Source: Gaiellales bacterium
GTDB lineage: Bacteria > Actinomycetota > Thermoleophilia > Gaiellales > JAICJC01
NCBI GenBank assembly: GCA_036273515.1
Contig: DASUHM010000001.1
Span: 1 to 55,038, forward strand
DNA length: 55,038 nucleotides
Direction: 5' to 3'
The notes below the pieces were generated by a model. It searched no databases. It saw only the letters and a program-made list of their open reading frames with translations, and was not told the DNA's origin. The position numbers and the translations under genes were made by a program. Positions 22,722-30,021 of this stretch are shown here, piece after piece (position 1 is the first letter of the stretch; each line of letters starts with the position of its first letter).

Positions 22722-23539
22722 GCGCGCGCAAGGTCATCAACCGCCGCGTCCGGTACGAGACCGAGTACGCGGCGTCCAAGGCCGAGGGCCATCCGTTCTT
22801 CCCGTACGCGATGTTCCACGACACGGTGATCAACCTGATCATCGTGCTCATGATCGTCGGGATGGCGGTGCTCTGGCACGCCACCGCCGGACCGATCAAC
22901 GCGGCCCACCCGACCGGCCAGAACGGCTGGCTGGGCGCGCTCTACGAGCAGAAGGCGAACCCGGCCGTGCAGTCCACGGAGCCGCGCCCGGAGTGGTACT
23001 TCCTCTTCCTGTTCGAGCTCCTGCGCATCTTCAAGACGCCGGCCGAGCTGATCCTGGCGACGATCATCATCCCGACGATCTGGATGGTGCTCCTGATCAT
23101 CTGGCCGTTCGTCGACCGGGGCCGCGACCGGCGCCTGTCGCGGCGGCCGTGGGGCGTCGCGGTCGGGCTCTCGGTGCCGGCCGTCCTGATCGCGCTCACG
23201 ATCGCCGGCGGCATCGCCCCGGGCGTCGCCAGCGGGTCGAACGTCACCGCCGTCCCGGCGATCAACGCGCTCCCCGGCGCCGCGGACATCTCCGCCGCCG
23301 GCTGTACGAGCTGCCACAACTTCGGCGCGGGCGGCGGCAGCGTCGGCAGCGACTTGACGCATGGGTCGGTCATGTTCGGCACCGACCAGGCCGGGCTGCA
23401 GGCGTGGCTCGCCGGCGGCGCGAACAAGAAGACCGGGATCATGCCGGACTACACGAGCCTCGGGAAGACGCAGATCGCCCAGATCGCGCAGGTCGTCGCC
23501 TCGCTCAAGTCCGGGTCGGTCGAGCCGCTCCAGCAGTAG
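22718..23539 (+). CDS. qcrC: Subunit IV-cytochrome c fusion of the b6c complex
   Basis: A 273-residue protein. Residues about 30-135 are the C-terminal half of cytochrome b (subunit IV), with the Qo-site motif PEWYF at 91-95. A further membrane helix at about 147-167 leads to a C-terminal c-type cytochrome domain with CTSCH (196-200) and a likely axial Met242 in GIMPDY. This split-b plus fused cytochrome c design is the Bacillus QcrC type; most Actinobacteria instead use an undivided cytochrome b and a separate diheme QcrC. GTG 22718 overlaps the cytochrome b6 stop (GTGA). Confidence 0.93.
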   Translation: MSARKVINRRVRYETEYAASKAEGHPFFPYAMFHDTVINLIIVLMIVGMAVLWHATAGPINAAHPTGQNGWLGALYEQKANPAVQSTEPRPEWYFLFLFELLRIFKTPAELILATIIIPTIWMVLLIIWPFVDRGRDRRLSRRPWGVAVGLSVPAVLIALTIAGGIAPGVASGSNVTAVPAINALPGAADISAAGCTSCHNFGAGGGSVGSDLTHGSVMFGTDQAGLQAWLAGGANKKTGIMPDYTSLGKTQIAQIAQVVASLKSGSVEPLQQ

Positions 23540-23542
23540 TCT
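23537..23542 (+). promoter_or_regulatory. -10-like hexamer TAGTCT upstream of ubiX, overlapping a stop codon
   Basis: TAGTCT begins with the qcrC stop codon and ends 6 bases before GTG 23549. This suggests an internal leaderless promoter for ubiX and the genes after it. Confidence 0.4.
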
Positions 23543-23548
23543 GCCGCT

Positions 23549-24142
23549 GTGCAGGTGATGCTCGGACTGACCGGCGCATCCGGCGCGCCCTACGCCGCCC
23601 GCGTCCTGCGCGCGCTGGGCGAGGCAGGGGCCGCGATCGGCGTCGTCGCCTCCCAGGCCGGGCGCCAGGTGATCGCGCTCGAGTGCTACGGCGACCGCGA
23701 GATGGATCCCGACGGCGCGCTCGAGCGGTTCGTGGCGGAGCACGGCGGCCCGGATGTGCGCGTCTTCGCCGAGTCGGACTACTCGGCGCCGTACGCCTCG
23801 GGAAGCGCGCACACCGACGCGGTGATCGTGTGTCCCTGCTCGATGGCGAGCATCGGCAGCATCGCCGCCGGCGTCGAGTCCAACCTGATCCACCGGGCCG
23901 CGGCCGTGCAGCTGAAGGAGGGCCGCCGGCTCGTCGTCGTCCCCCGCGAGACGCCGCTCTCCGAGATCCACCTGGAGAACCTGCTGCGGCTGAAGCGGGC
24001 GGGGGCGGCGGTCGTCCCGGCGATGCCCGGCTTCTACCACCTGCCCGAGTCGATCTCCGACATGGTCGACTTCGTCGCCGGCCGCATCCTCGCCGCCGCC
24101 GGCGTCGACCTCGCGCTGATCCCGTCCTGGGGCTCGCGATGA
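23549..24142 (+). CDS. ubiX: UbiX-family flavin prenyltransferase
   Basis: A 197-residue flavoprotein of the UbiX/Pad1 family. Visible motifs: the N-terminal GLTGASGAPYAARVL, CPCSMASIGSIAAGVESNLIHRAA (about 92-115, the FMN and phosphate region) and VVVPRETPLSEIHLENLLRL near 129-148. The enzyme joins dimethylallyl phosphate to FMN to make the prenylated FMN cofactor needed by UbiD, encoded upstream at 19729. Its stop overlaps the next start (ATGA). In menaquinone-only organisms this gene is sometimes called mqnM. Confidence 0.95.
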   Translation: MQVMLGLTGASGAPYAARVLRALGEAGAAIGVVASQAGRQVIALECYGDREMDPDGALERFVAEHGGPDVRVFAESDYSAPYASGSAHTDAVIVCPCSMASIGSIAAGVESNLIHRAAAVQLKEGRRLVVVPRETPLSEIHLENLLRLKRAGAAVVPAMPGFYHLPESISDMVDFVAGRILAAAGVDLALIPSWGSR

Positions 24143-24825
24143 CGCTCCCGCCCGACCAGGTGCGGGCGATGTTCGACCGCATCACGCCGGCGTACGACCG
24201 CATGAACCGGCTGATGAGCCTCGGCATGGACGGGAGCTGGCGCTCGCTCGCGGTGCGCGCGAGCGGGGTGGCGCCGGGCGACGCCGCCCTCGACGTCTGC
24301 TGCGGCACCGGCGATCTCGCGATCGAGCTGCTCGACGCCGTCTCGACCCGCGGCCGCGTCGTCGGCCTCGACTTCTCCCCGGCGATGCTCGCGGCCGCCC
24401 GGCGCAAGAGCTCGCAGGTGGAGTGGGTACAGGGCGACGCGCTGGCGCTGCCCTTCGCAGACGGCGAGTTCGCCGCGGCGACGATCGGCTTTGGCATGCG
24501 CAACCTGTCCGACCCGCTGCGCGGGTTCGCCGAGCTCGGCCGCGTCGTCCGCCCCGGCGGCCGGGTGGTGTGCCTCGAGCTGACCCCTCCGCCGGCCTGG
24601 GCGGCGCCGTTCGCGCGCCTCTGGACCGATCGGGCCGTGCCGCTGCTCGGGCGGCTGATCGCCCGCGAGACCGATGCGTACCGCTACCTGCCGGCGTCGG
24701 TGCACCGCTTCCCGCCCGCCGAGGAGCTGGCGGCCGTCATGGGCCGGGCCGGGCTGCGCCGCGTGCGCTTTCGTAGGCTGTCGGGCGGCGCGGTGGCGGT
24801 GCATGTTGGTACGGTCCCCGCATGA
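24139..24825 (+). CDS. Demethylmenaquinone methyltransferase (UbiE/MenG family)
   Basis: A 228-residue class-I SAM methyltransferase. The UbiE/MenG family signature D-x-M-N-x-x-M-S-L-G appears as YDRMNRLMSLGM near 19-30. The SAM-binding motif is LDVCCGTGDLA at 51-61, followed by VVGLDFSPAMLAAAR near 76-90 and the RVVRPGGRVVCLELTPP segment. In a menaquinone maker it adds the final C-2 methyl group to demethylmenaquinone. It is translationally coupled to ubiX and overlaps the polyprenyl synthase start by four bases. Confidence 0.93.
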   Translation: MTLPPDQVRAMFDRITPAYDRMNRLMSLGMDGSWRSLAVRASGVAPGDAALDVCCGTGDLAIELLDAVSTRGRVVGLDFSPAMLAAARRKSSQVEWVQGDALALPFADGEFAAATIGFGMRNLSDPLRGFAELGRVVRPGGRVVCLELTPPPAWAAPFARLWTDRAVPLLGRLIARETDAYRYLPASVHRFPPAEELAAVMGRAGLRRVRFRRLSGGAVAVHVGTVPA

Positions 24826-25796
24826 CAGCGGGCGCCGTCGCCGAGGTGCTGCACGTTCCGGGCCTCTCGGCCTACGTCGACGCGGTCGAGTCGACGCTCG
24901 AGGAGTCCGTCGGCCGGGCCGGTGAGTCGGCCGTGGCCGGAGCCGGTTCCGAGACGCTGCGCTCCGGGGGGAAGCGGCTGCGGCCGATGCTCGTCTACCT
25001 GTCGGCGCCGGTCGGCGGGCGCGGGGGCGACGGCCTCGTCGCCGCCGGGTGTGCGGTCGAGCTCGTGCACATGGCGACGCTGGTGCACGACGACCAGCTC
25101 GACGCGGCGCCGCTGCGGCGCGGCCGCCCCACGGTCTGGGCCGCCCACGGCGCCGCGACCGCCCGGGCCACGGGCGATTACCTGTTCGCGCGCGCCTTCG
25201 CCGACCTCTGCGCGACGGGCGACATGGGGGCCGTGGCGATGCTCTCCGAGGCCTGCCTCGCGCTCGCCCGGGGCGAGATCCTCCAGCGCGCGCAGGCCGG
25301 CGACCCGGCCACGACGCCGGAGCAGTACCTCGAGCGCTGCCGCCTGAAGACCGGCCACCTGTTCGCCGCGGCCGCGATGCTCGGCGGCCGCTTCGGCGGG
25401 CTGCCCGATGCTGACATCTGCCGCCTGGGAGCCTTCGCGACGGCGCTCGGTCTGGCGTTCCAGATCGCCGACGACATCCTCGACTGCGACGGCCGTCCCG
25501 ACACGACCGGCAAGCCGCTCGGCACCGACCTGCTCGACGGCACGGTCACCCTGCCGCTCATCCTGGGCGCCCGCCGCGATCCGGCGGTCGCGGGCGTGAT
25601 CTTCCGCGGCGCGGCCCGCGAGGATGTCCTGCCGACGCTCGCCCGCGTCGCCCGCTCGGGCGCCGTGCGCGACGCCCGCGCCGAGGCCGAGCGCCACGCC
25701 GACGAGGCGCTGGCCCACCTGGCCGCGCTCGACGGCGGGCTCGACTCCGCCGCGCTGGCCGCGGTCGTGCGCGGGGCCGTCGACCGCAACGCCTGA
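24822..25796 (+). CDS. Trans-polyprenyl diphosphate synthase
   Basis: A 324-residue isoprenoid synthase. The first Asp-rich motif DDQLD is at 90-94, and the second DDILD at 217-221. GGKRLRP at 49-55 is the conserved allylic substrate site. It elongates an allylic diphosphate with isopentenyl diphosphate units. Its position after UbiX and MenG suggests that it makes the menaquinone side chain. Product length cannot be read confidently: the residues before the first motif are small (MATLVH), which favours long-chain products. Its stop lies in a GCCTGA-A-TCAGGC palindrome shared with the convergent gene. Confidence 0.94.
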   Translation: MTAGAVAEVLHVPGLSAYVDAVESTLEESVGRAGESAVAGAGSETLRSGGKRLRPMLVYLSAPVGGRGGDGLVAAGCAVELVHMATLVHDDQLDAAPLRRGRPTVWAAHGAATARATGDYLFARAFADLCATGDMGAVAMLSEACLALARGEILQRAQAGDPATTPEQYLERCRLKTGHLFAAAAMLGGRFGGLPDADICRLGAFATALGLAFQIADDILDCDGRPDTTGKPLGTDLLDGTVTLPLILGARRDPAVAGVIFRGAAREDVLPTLARVARSGAVRDARAEAERHADEALAHLAALDGGLDSAALAAVVRGAVDRNA

Positions 25797-25797
25797 A

Positions 25798-26271
25798 TCA
25801 GGCTCGCCGGTACCGGCCGGTCGGGCGCAGCCGCCCGTCGCGGCCCTCGGCGTAGACGCGCCCCGAGGGGCGGAACGTCATCGTCCTGCGGGCGTTGATG
25901 CCCGGGCGGCTGTAGACGCCCGTCCGTACGTCGACCTCCGAGAAGCTCAGGAGCGCCGGGCGCCCGCGATATCCATGAGGAAACCAGAAGTACACCGCGC
26001 ACTGCGCCGGGTGAGTGCCGGGCGGGCCGCCGATGGCCACGACGAGCCCGATGAACGCTTCGAAGCGGCCCTGCGGCCGGATGGGCCTGTGCGCGAACCA
26101 CGGGTACGGGCCACGCGGCGGCGTCGCGGCCGCGCGCACGGCCGCGTTCGCGGGACCGTTCCACGCCGCCACGCACCGCCCCGGGGGCGCCGGGGAGCCC
26201 GGGGCCGCGCTTCCGCCCATGCACCCTCCCAGCACGGGCACGAGCAGGATCGCGAGCGGCCACCGCTTCAT
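25798..26271 (-). CDS. Putative lipoprotein, unknown function
   Basis: A 157-residue protein with an N-terminal lipoprotein signal (MKRW, hydrophobic LAILLVPVL, lipobox LGGC with Cys at about 17). The mature part is small and rich in Gly, Pro and Arg with several aromatic residues. I recognise no domain. The start overlaps the stop of the kinase-like gene upstream (ATGA), so the two are co-translated. Its stop faces that of the polyprenyl synthase gene. Confidence 0.65.
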   Translation of the reverse strand: MKRWPLAILLVPVLGGCMGGSAAPGSPAPPGRCVAAWNGPANAAVRAAATPPRGPYPWFAHRPIRPQGRFEAFIGLVVAIGGPPGTHPAQCAVYFWFPHGYRGRPALLSFSEVDVRTGVYSRPGINARRTMTFRPSGRVYAEGRDGRLRPTGRYRRA

Positions 26272-26822
26272 CGCAAGTTGGACGCCCTGCCCTCCGCCAC
26301 GGTTCCCAGCCATGCCTCGACGGCCGCCGGAGCTCGCAGGCGCACCAGCTCGACGTGGGCGAGCTCGGGCCGGGCCAGCAGCTCGGGGAGCTCGCGACGC
26401 TGGGCGACGTGCTTGCGGAGCGCATACACGAACAGCGACTCCCAGCCGACGAACGCCGCCCGCCACGACTCGGTGTTCCCGTTCCAGAGCTCCTCCTTGG
26501 TGCGGATGCGAGGCACCGTCCGCCGCCACAGCCGCCGCAGGCAGGTGCGCAGCGGCAGGTCGAGCCAGACGACGGTGTCCGCGTGCTCCATGACGTAGGT
26601 GCCGATCTTGCGGCGGTAGTCGGAGTCGAGCACCCAGCCGTCGCGCTCGACGGTCGGGCGCAGCAGCTCGCGCAGCTCGGCGTCGCCGGTCTCGCTCCAG
26701 CCGGGGCCGTGCACCAGGGCGTCCGTCTCCACGAAGGGCACCTCCAGCGCCGCCGCGACCCGGCGCGCGAGCGTCGTCTTGCCCGAGCCGCTGATCCCCT
26801 GGAAGACGATCCGCCGGCCCAC
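26268..26822 (-). CDS. P-loop kinase-like protein (adenylate kinase/shikimate kinase fold)
   Basis: A 184-residue protein starting with GTG 26822. Walker A is GISGSGKTT (about residues 9-17). ETDALVHGP near 32-40 and VLDSDYRRKIG near 64-74 occupy the substrate-site positions of topology-modulation (FlaR-like) and adenylate-kinase-like proteins. VWLDLPLRTCLRRLWRRT near 85-102 fits the family's C-terminal region. The phosphoacceptor is unknown. TACGAT lies 8 bases upstream of the start. The next gene is the coupled lipoprotein. Confidence 0.8.
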   Translation of the reverse strand: MGRRIVFQGISGSGKTTLARRVAAALEVPFVETDALVHGPGWSETGDAELRELLRPTVERDGWVLDSDYRRKIGTYVMEHADTVVWLDLPLRTCLRRLWRRTVPRIRTKEELWNGNTESWRAAFVGWESLFVYALRKHVAQRRELPELLARPELAHVELVRLRAPAAVEAWLGTVAEGRASNLR

Positions 26823-26830
26823 GGCCGCGC

Positions 26831-26836
26831 ATCGTA
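26831..26836 (-). promoter_or_regulatory. -10-like hexamer TACGAT for the P-loop kinase gene
   Basis: The minus-strand hexamer ends 8 bases before GTG 26822, in the 71-base divergent gap before the polysaccharide deacetylase gene. Confidence 0.4.
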
Positions 26837-26881
26837 TCCGCGCGGGCGCAACGTCGTTACCCGTTCGTGACCTGGATGCCG

Positions 26882-26887
26882 TAGCCT
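26882..26887 (+). promoter_or_regulatory. -10-like hexamer TAGCCT for the polysaccharide deacetylase gene
   Basis: TAGCCT ends 6 bases before GTG 26894. Confidence 0.4.
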
Positions 26888-26893
26888 GGGCTC

Positions 26894-28132
26894 GTGGGCC
26901 CTCGCGTCGTTTCCCGTGCCGTGGCCGCCGCCGCTGCGGCGGCGCTTGCCGCCGTCGCCGCCACCGCCGGGCCGGTCTCCACGATCGCGGCGGCCACGCC
27001 GGCGGCTGCGACCGTCGCCGCGCCGACGCTACGTCTCGTGGACGCCGCGGACACGCCCGGCAAGCTCGACCTGCGCTCCGTCCGGCTGACGCAGTCGGGC
27101 GGCTCGCTCGCACTCACGTTCCGGGTGAACGAGCCGTTCGCGGTCTCGGAGCTCTCCGGCACTGCCGACCGGATCGTGTGCGTCGACATCGTCCCCCGCG
27201 GCCACCCGGCCAGGGGCGAGCGGATCTGCCTGATCGGCGGCAGCGGCCGGCACGCGCTCTACCGCCTCCCGTTCGCAAGCGGCGGGCCGAAGCCGAAGTT
27301 CGTCGCGGCGCACGTCCAGCACATCCGGCGCGGCGCGAAGGTGACGTTCGGCTACGCGAAGGTCGGGCTTCGGGCCGAGCGGCTCGACTGGTCGGCCACG
27401 AGCACCTGGAAGGGCCGGGCGGCCTGCCGCAACCTGTGCCACGACAGCGTGCCGAACCGCGGCCGGGCGGCGTGGGCGATCGACTCGTTCACCCTCGACG
27501 GCTGTACGGCCGCGGGGCCGTCGCAGCGCTTCGGCGGGCCGGCCGCAGGGAAGATGGTTGCCCTTACATTCGACGATGGCCCCTCCGTCTACACGCCGCA
27601 GGTGCTCTCGATCCTGAACCGCTACGGCGCCCATGCGACGTTCTTCGAGATCGGCCGCCAGGTGGGGCCGCTGGCCGCGACCTCGCGCGCCGTGATCCAC
27701 GACGGCGACGTCATCGGCGACCACACCTGGTCGCACCCCGACCTGACCGTCCAGAACACCGCCGCCCAGGTGCGGCCGACCCAGGCGGCCATCTACCACG
27801 CCACCGGCTTCCGCCCGTGCCTGCTCCGCCCTCCGTATGGCATCGCGCCCGCCGGCGTCGTCGGCGTCGTTCGCTCGCTGGGCCTGCTGACGATCCAGTG
27901 GGACGTCGACCCGGCCGACTGGTCGCGCCCCGGAGCGGCGGTGATCGCGCAGCGGGTGCTCCAGGCAGTGCGCCCCGGCTCGATCGTGATCATGCACGAC
28001 GGCGGCGGCGATCGCAGCGAGACGGTGCAGGCACTCGGGACGATCGTGCCGACCCTGCTCGGCCGCGGCTACCACCTGGTGACCGTGTCGCAGCTGCTCG
28101 GGTTGCGCCCGGCGTACGCCTACCGGCGGTAG
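26894..28132 (+). CDS. Secreted polysaccharide deacetylase (NodB homology domain, CE4)
   Basis: A 412-residue protein beginning with a signal peptide (residues 1-35). An N-terminal domain of about 165 residues with paired cysteines (for example CVDIV...ICLIG and CRNLCHD) precedes the catalytic domain. The NodB motifs are complete: TFDDGPS (225-231), HTWSHPDL (277-284), RPPYG (about 314-318) and VIMHDGGGDR near the C-terminus. CE4 enzymes remove N- or O-acetyl groups from peptidoglycan or other polysaccharides using a metal ion bound by the Asp and two His. The N-terminal domain is not recognised. Confidence 0.9.
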   Translation: MGPRVVSRAVAAAAAAALAAVAATAGPVSTIAAATPAAATVAAPTLRLVDAADTPGKLDLRSVRLTQSGGSLALTFRVNEPFAVSELSGTADRIVCVDIVPRGHPARGERICLIGGSGRHALYRLPFASGGPKPKFVAAHVQHIRRGAKVTFGYAKVGLRAERLDWSATSTWKGRAACRNLCHDSVPNRGRAAWAIDSFTLDGCTAAGPSQRFGGPAAGKMVALTFDDGPSVYTPQVLSILNRYGAHATFFEIGRQVGPLAATSRAVIHDGDVIGDHTWSHPDLTVQNTAAQVRPTQAAIYHATGFRPCLLRPPYGIAPAGVVGVVRSLGLLTIQWDVDPADWSRPGAAVIAQRVLQAVRPGSIVIMHDGGGDRSETVQALGTIVPTLLGRGYHLVTVSQLLGLRPAYAYRR

Positions 28133-28135
28133 ACT
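28130..28135 (+). promoter_or_regulatory. -10-like hexamer TAGACT upstream of mqnE, overlapping a stop codon
   Basis: TAGACT starts with the stop codon of the deacetylase gene and ends 10 bases before ATG 28146. Confidence 0.4.
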
Positions 28136-28145
28136 CCGCTCGCCG

Positions 28146-29252
28146 ATGGCCCTCGCCGCCAATCTCGACACGCTCGCGCCGGTGCGCGAGAAGGTTCTCG
28201 CCGGCGAGCGGCTCGACTTCGACGACGGAGTCACGCTGCTCGAGTCGGAAGACCTGCTCGCGCTGGGCGAGCTCGCCGACACCGCCCGCCGCCTGCGCGG
28301 CGGCAGCGACGAGGTCTACTTCATCAACAACCTCTACCTGAACCACACGAACGTGTGCCGGGTGAAGTGCAAGTTCTGCGCGTTCGCGCGCACGGGCCGC
28401 CAGGAAGGCGCCTACACGTGGGACATTGGCGAGCTCGTCGCCCACGCCGTCGAGGTGCACGGCCGCGAGTCCTACGACGAGATCCACATGGTCGGCGGCG
28501 AGCACCCCCACATCGGGTACGACTACTACCCGGCGGTCACCCGGGCGCTCAAAGAGGCGCTGCCGGACGTCCACATGAAGCTCTTCACGGCGTCCGAGAT
28601 CCACCACATGACGAAGCTCTCGGGGATGACCCACGCCGAGGTGCTGGCCGACCTCAAGGCCAACGGGCTGGGATCGCTGCCCGGCGGCGGCGCCGAGGTG
28701 TTCGCCGAGCGCGTCCGCCGTCTGGTCGCGCCGGGCAAGGAGCACCCCGACAACTGGCTCGCGACGCATCGCGCCGCGCACAAGATGGGGATCCCCACCC
28801 ACTGCACCATGCTCTACGGCCACGTGGAGACCTACGAGGAGCGCGTCGAGCACTGGCTGAAGCTGCGCGATCTCCAGGACGAGACCGGCGGCTTCCTGGC
28901 CTTCATCCCGCTGCCGTTCCACCCCGAGAACACCGTCTTCCAGCGTCGCGGCTGGCGCTTCTCGACCGGCAACGACGACCTCAAGATGATCGCCGCCTCG
29001 CGGCTGATGCTCGACAACATCCCGAACATCAAGGCCTACTGGATCATGATCTCGACGCCGCTCGCGCAGATCGCCCTGCACTTCGGCGCGAACGACATCC
29101 AGGGCACCGTGATGGAGGAGCAGATCGCCCACGCCGCCGGCGCGGTGACGCCGCAGGAGGAGCGCATCGCCGACCTGGTGGCGCTGATCCGGGAGGCCGG
29201 CCGCCTGCCCGTGCAGCGCGACACGCTCTACAACGCGGTGAGGACGTTCTGA
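28146..29252 (+). CDS. mqnE: Aminofutalosine synthase (radical SAM)
   Basis: A 368-residue radical-SAM enzyme with the CxxxCxxC cluster motif at Cys71, Cys75 and Cys78 (CRVKCKFC). MqnE-type features include HMVGGEHPHIGYDYY, LFTASEIHHMTKLSGM and PLPFHPENT. MqnE joins 3-[(1-carboxyvinyl)oxy]benzoate with S-adenosylmethionine to form aminofutalosine, the second step of the futalosine menaquinone pathway. mqnA, whose product makes the MqnE substrate, begins over its stop codon. The C-terminus LPVQRDTLYNAVRTF parallels that of MqnC encoded at 35997. Confidence 0.95.
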   Translation: MALAANLDTLAPVREKVLAGERLDFDDGVTLLESEDLLALGELADTARRLRGGSDEVYFINNLYLNHTNVCRVKCKFCAFARTGRQEGAYTWDIGELVAHAVEVHGRESYDEIHMVGGEHPHIGYDYYPAVTRALKEALPDVHMKLFTASEIHHMTKLSGMTHAEVLADLKANGLGSLPGGGAEVFAERVRRLVAPGKEHPDNWLATHRAAHKMGIPTHCTMLYGHVETYEERVEHWLKLRDLQDETGGFLAFIPLPFHPENTVFQRRGWRFSTGNDDLKMIAASRLMLDNIPNIKAYWIMISTPLAQIALHFGANDIQGTVMEEQIAHAAGAVTPQEERIADLVALIREAGRLPVQRDTLYNAVRTF

Positions 29253-30016
29253 TCCGGCTCGGGCGGATCGCGTACGCCAACATGGCGCCCGCGTTCTACG
29301 ACCTCGGCGGCATCGAGGTCGAGCAGGTCACCGGCGTCCCCACCCAGCTCAACCGGATGCTGATCGACGGGGAGATCGACGTCGCCCCGATCTCGTCCAT
29401 CGAGTACGCCCGGAACCCCGCCAGGCTGACGCTCCTGCCGCGGCTGTGCGTCTCCTCGGAGGGCGCCGTCGACTCGATCCAGCTGATCACGCGAAAGCCG
29501 CTCGAGCACGTCCGCAGCGTCGCCGTCACGCCGGAGAGCGCGACGTCGGTGGTGCTCACGAAGGTGCTGCTCGGTGACGTCGAGCTCGTGCCGCTCGACC
29601 AGCCGGCCGACGCCCGCATGCTGATCGGCGACGCGGCCCTGCGAAGCGCCTTCGAGGATCCGACGCCGCACCACGACCTGGGCCGGCTGTGGCAGGAGCG
29701 CACCGGCCTGCCGATGGTGTTCGCGGTCTGGGCCTGCCGTGAGGGGGTCGGCGAGGGCCTGGCCGAGCTCGAGCGCGCCCATCTGCGGTCGCTCGCGCTG
29801 GCCCGCTCCGAGCCGGAGCACCTGGCCCGCCGCGCCGCCGAGCAGTACGGCTGGCCGGCCGGGTTCCTGGCCCGCTACTTCGAGAAGCTGCGCTACCACT
29901 TCGGCCCCCGCGAGCAGCAGGGCATGATGCGCTTCTTCGAGCTCGCCCACCTCGCCGGCGAGCTGCCCGCGGTGCCCGAGCTGCGCTTCGCCGACACGCA
30001 GACCGTCGGCGTGTAG
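29249..30016 (+). CDS. mqnA: Chorismate dehydratase of the futalosine pathway, apparently with a CTG start
   Basis: A 255-residue periplasmic-binding-protein-fold enzyme. It removes water from chorismate to give 3-[(1-carboxyvinyl)oxy]benzoate. Family features: the N-terminal RLGRIAYANMAPAFYDL, GVPTQLNRMLIDGEIDVAPISSIEYARN near 25-52 and the LIGDAAL segment. No ATG, GTG or TTG precedes the conserved N-terminus in frame. The CTG at 29249 overlaps the mqnE stop as CTGA, exactly where ATGA or GTGA junctions occur elsewhere in the window, so CTG is the probable start. The first ATG (29282) would cut off the conserved opening strand. Confidence 0.92.
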   Translation: MIRLGRIAYANMAPAFYDLGGIEVEQVTGVPTQLNRMLIDGEIDVAPISSIEYARNPARLTLLPRLCVSSEGAVDSIQLITRKPLEHVRSVAVTPESATSVVLTKVLLGDVELVPLDQPADARMLIGDAALRSAFEDPTPHHDLGRLWQERTGLPMVFAVWACREGVGEGLAELERAHLRSLALARSEPEHLARRAAEQYGWPAGFLARYFEKLRYHFGPREQQGMMRFFELAHLAGELPAVPELRFADTQTVGV

Positions 30017-30021
30017 CCGAT

